A DNA stretch of 64,000 nucleotides from Diorhabda sublineata. Taxonomy: Eukaryota > Arthropoda > Insecta > Coleoptera > Chrysomelidae. Positions 62,205 to 64,000 of the stretch are shown here, piece by piece. The notes beneath the pieces are model-generated. The model did not search any database. It was not told the origin of the DNA and saw nothing but the letters and a program-made list of their open reading frames with translations. The stretch spans positions 14,315,312-14,379,311 of the forward strand of contig NC_079483.1 in the NCBI RefSeq assembly GCF_026230105.1, written 5' to 3'. Position 1 is the first letter of the stretch, and every line of letters begins with the position of its first letter. The position numbers and the translations under genes are program-made.

Positions 62205-62744
62205 ATTTTGATGATACCGTGAAAATACAATCTTAAATTACAATTCTGTTACAATTTAGGATATGGACAGATTGGATAGGGAAAAATGTTTGTATCAAGG
62301 ATAAAATACATTTTTATGGATCTAAGCTGAAAAGTAATGTATGAAATATTTGATATAATTGATGTGTAATAAGGTATGCGGTATACTTGTTTGTGTGTGC
62401 GCATTTTAAGTTTCCAGCTCTATTGAATTGAGTTAAAACCGAACTGCTTATTTGTCACTGTTGAGCAGACTGTAACAATCTAAATGCATCTATGGATGTT
62501 TGATTTAAAAAAAATTAACCTATATATGTAGTTATCCAGTTGCGAAGATAACTCAGTGAACATTTAAAGTGTTCCGAAGTTATCAGGTTTGCTACAATAG
62601 CTTTGTTCCGAGGGGTAATCGAAATGATTAGTTTTAGTCGAGAAAGTAAAGAAAATATTCGCCCGAAAATTCAACAATTAAGTCACGAATACTAATACGA
62701 GTAATTCATTCATTTCATTAGATCGACAAAATAACATAGCTTGG
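62205..62744. other. No gene recognised
   Basis: AT-rich, with no coding similarity before the LINE relic. Confidence 0.45.
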
Positions 62745-63950
62745 AATACGGCACAGATACCAAAAGACTGGGAAATAGCATTGATATTACCCATTTAAAA
62801 GTCAGGAGGTAACAAGGAATGTAACAACTATAGACGAAGAACATTACTGTGTACATCGATGAAAATCCTTTATAACAAATTGAGACAAAACGTAGAAAAT
62901 AAATTAAATGATGCGCAAAGTGTACAAGATCACGTATTTTCCATCAAACAAATTATGGATAAAGATGTCCACCGAGATACAGATGCATTATTTGGATTTA
63001 TTGATATAGAGAAAGTTTTCGACAGAGTACCGAGGGTAAACATATGGAAAAGTTTAGAAACGTGAAGCATTGTTACTAAAACTTAATTTCTGAGGCTTTT
63101 CTAATCACAAGAGGAGTGAGACAAGGTTTGAGGATTGAGTCCATTACTTTTCAACATATTTCTCGAAGGTATAATAAATATCTTCTCATCTAATTCGAAG
63201 AAACTGTGCGTTAGATACAAAAACCTGCAAATAGTAAAAATGTCGCAAGAGGCAAAGTCTACAAAAAACTGACATTTGGAGCAACGCGCTGAAGCATTTT
63301 GGTATAAGAATATATATGGGAAAGAGTGGATTAATGGCACTAAAACTAAAAACGATAAGCATAGAAATAGAGGGACATAGGATTATAACGTTGAAAATAT
63401 TTAAATATCTTGAAACAGAGATAGAAAATGAAGACGCAGAAATTGTCAAGAGAATTAAAAATACGTTAAATACATATTACAGCATAAACAACTGCTTAAT
63501 AAATAATAGACAAGTCGCAAGAAATACAAAAATAAAATTTTATAAAGCAATTTACCGATCAATATCAACCTACGGTTGCGAAACATGACCTCTCACTAAT
63601 AGACAAAAAAATTCATTGTAAGCAGAAGATATGAAATATTAAAGGCATGTGAGAGGTGTAACAAAAAAGGATAGATTAACAAATGACCAAATACGACATT
63701 TTCTGGAATTTACGTCTCTTATGGAATTTATTGAGCAAATACTGTTGAGTTGGTGGGTTCATTTACAAAGGACAGAAGATTCAAGACTAGTGAAGAGATT
63801 ATGGAAAGCAAAAGTGGACAAAAACAAAAAAAAGGGAAATCTGAAGCCACTTGAGACAAAGTAATAGGTACTATACTTGAGAAAGGAGGAAAGCAAAATA
63901 ACAGAACTTAACAAAAAAGAATGGAGTAAATCTATATATAGATCATAAAC
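62745..63950 (+). pseudogene. LINE ORF2 relic lacking the YADD segment
   Basis: On the plus strand: IPKDWEIALILPI (62761-62798), CNNYRRRTLL (about 62821-62850), SVQDHVFSIKQIMDKD (62921-62966), and FIDIEKVFDRVPRVNIW with the first RT Asp (62998-63048). After stops comes TRGVRQGLRIESITF-like reading (about 63110-63150). A deletion then removes the YADD block: the sequence resumes with EALKHFGIRIYMGKSGLMAL (about 63285-63340). IKNTLNTYYSINNCLIN (63454-63504), YKAIYRSISTYGCET (63541-63588), RHVRGVTKKDRLTNDQIR (about 63640-63695) and LSWWVHLQRTEDSR (63749-63790) follow. The tail resembles EWSKSIYR at about 63930. It matches insect RTE-like/'endonuclease-reverse transcriptase' LINEs, a different subfamily from the 30-kb copy. 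The endonuclease is absent. Confidence 0.85.
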
Positions 63951-64000
63951 TTAGTTAACTTCATCACTATGTGGTATATGTAGATCCTTGAAAATTATAG

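Overview
This window looks like gene-poor, AT-rich arthropod (very probably insect) nuclear DNA. The evidence is a (TTAGG)n tract at about 41.63 kb (the ancestral arthropod telomere motif), several insect-type Tc1/mariner transposase relics, and three or more lineages of insect non-LTR retrotransposons. I see no convincing host protein-coding gene, rRNA, tRNA, bacterial operon or CRISPR array. Nearly every coding-like signal belongs to a transposable element (TE), and almost all are broken by stops, frameshifts or deletions. Low-similarity calls rest on motif recognition by eye, without database searches.

Layout. 1-5 kb: diverged direct repeats, one copy interrupted by a 721-bp terminal-inverted-repeat (TIR) element whose empty site survives in the second copy. 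5.3-6.2 kb: minus-strand LINE relic ending in an (ATC)n tail. 6.9-7.1 kb: foldback element. 9.2-11.2 kb: LINE tail, hAT-like fragment, Tc1 relic. 13-13.5 kb: short internal repeats. 17-21 kb: long-TIR MITE and three mariner pieces. 27.4 kb: mariner piece. 30.0-32.5 kb: the only long open frame, an uninterrupted 5'-truncated LINE ORF2 of about 830 codons (minus strand). 34-36.5 kb: possible LINE scrap and a mariner-superfamily C-terminus. 37.7-38.6 kb: internally deleted LTR element with a SAP-domain gag. 39.8-41.1 kb: two mariner-superfamily relics. 41.6 kb: TTAGG tract. 41.8-43.5 kb: inverted-repeat-flanked unit carrying a decayed gene that joins a FEN/PIN-like core to a cysteine-rich tail. 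44.08-44.27 kb: hAT MITE with a perfect 8-bp duplication. 44.9-46.75 kb: TIR-bounded IS630/Tc1-like element. 47.2 kb: Jockey-type RT scrap. 49.2-51.3 kb: TA microsatellite, MITE, long inverted repeat and a transposase relic. 53.6-54.8 kb: second member of the family also seen at 39.8 kb. 56.4-58.6 kb: hAT transposase relic split by a minus-strand LINE. 62.7-63.95 kb: plus-strand LINE relic without its YADD segment.

How the parts relate. The elements do not form a pathway; they form a stratigraphy. Nested insertions (TIR element in repeat at 1.56 kb, LINE in hAT at 56.9 kb), the empty-site paralogue and the contrast between the intact LINE frame and the decayed transposases allow relative dating. 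The least familiar item is the 41.8-43.5 kb unit, because its gene is not a standard DDE transposase.
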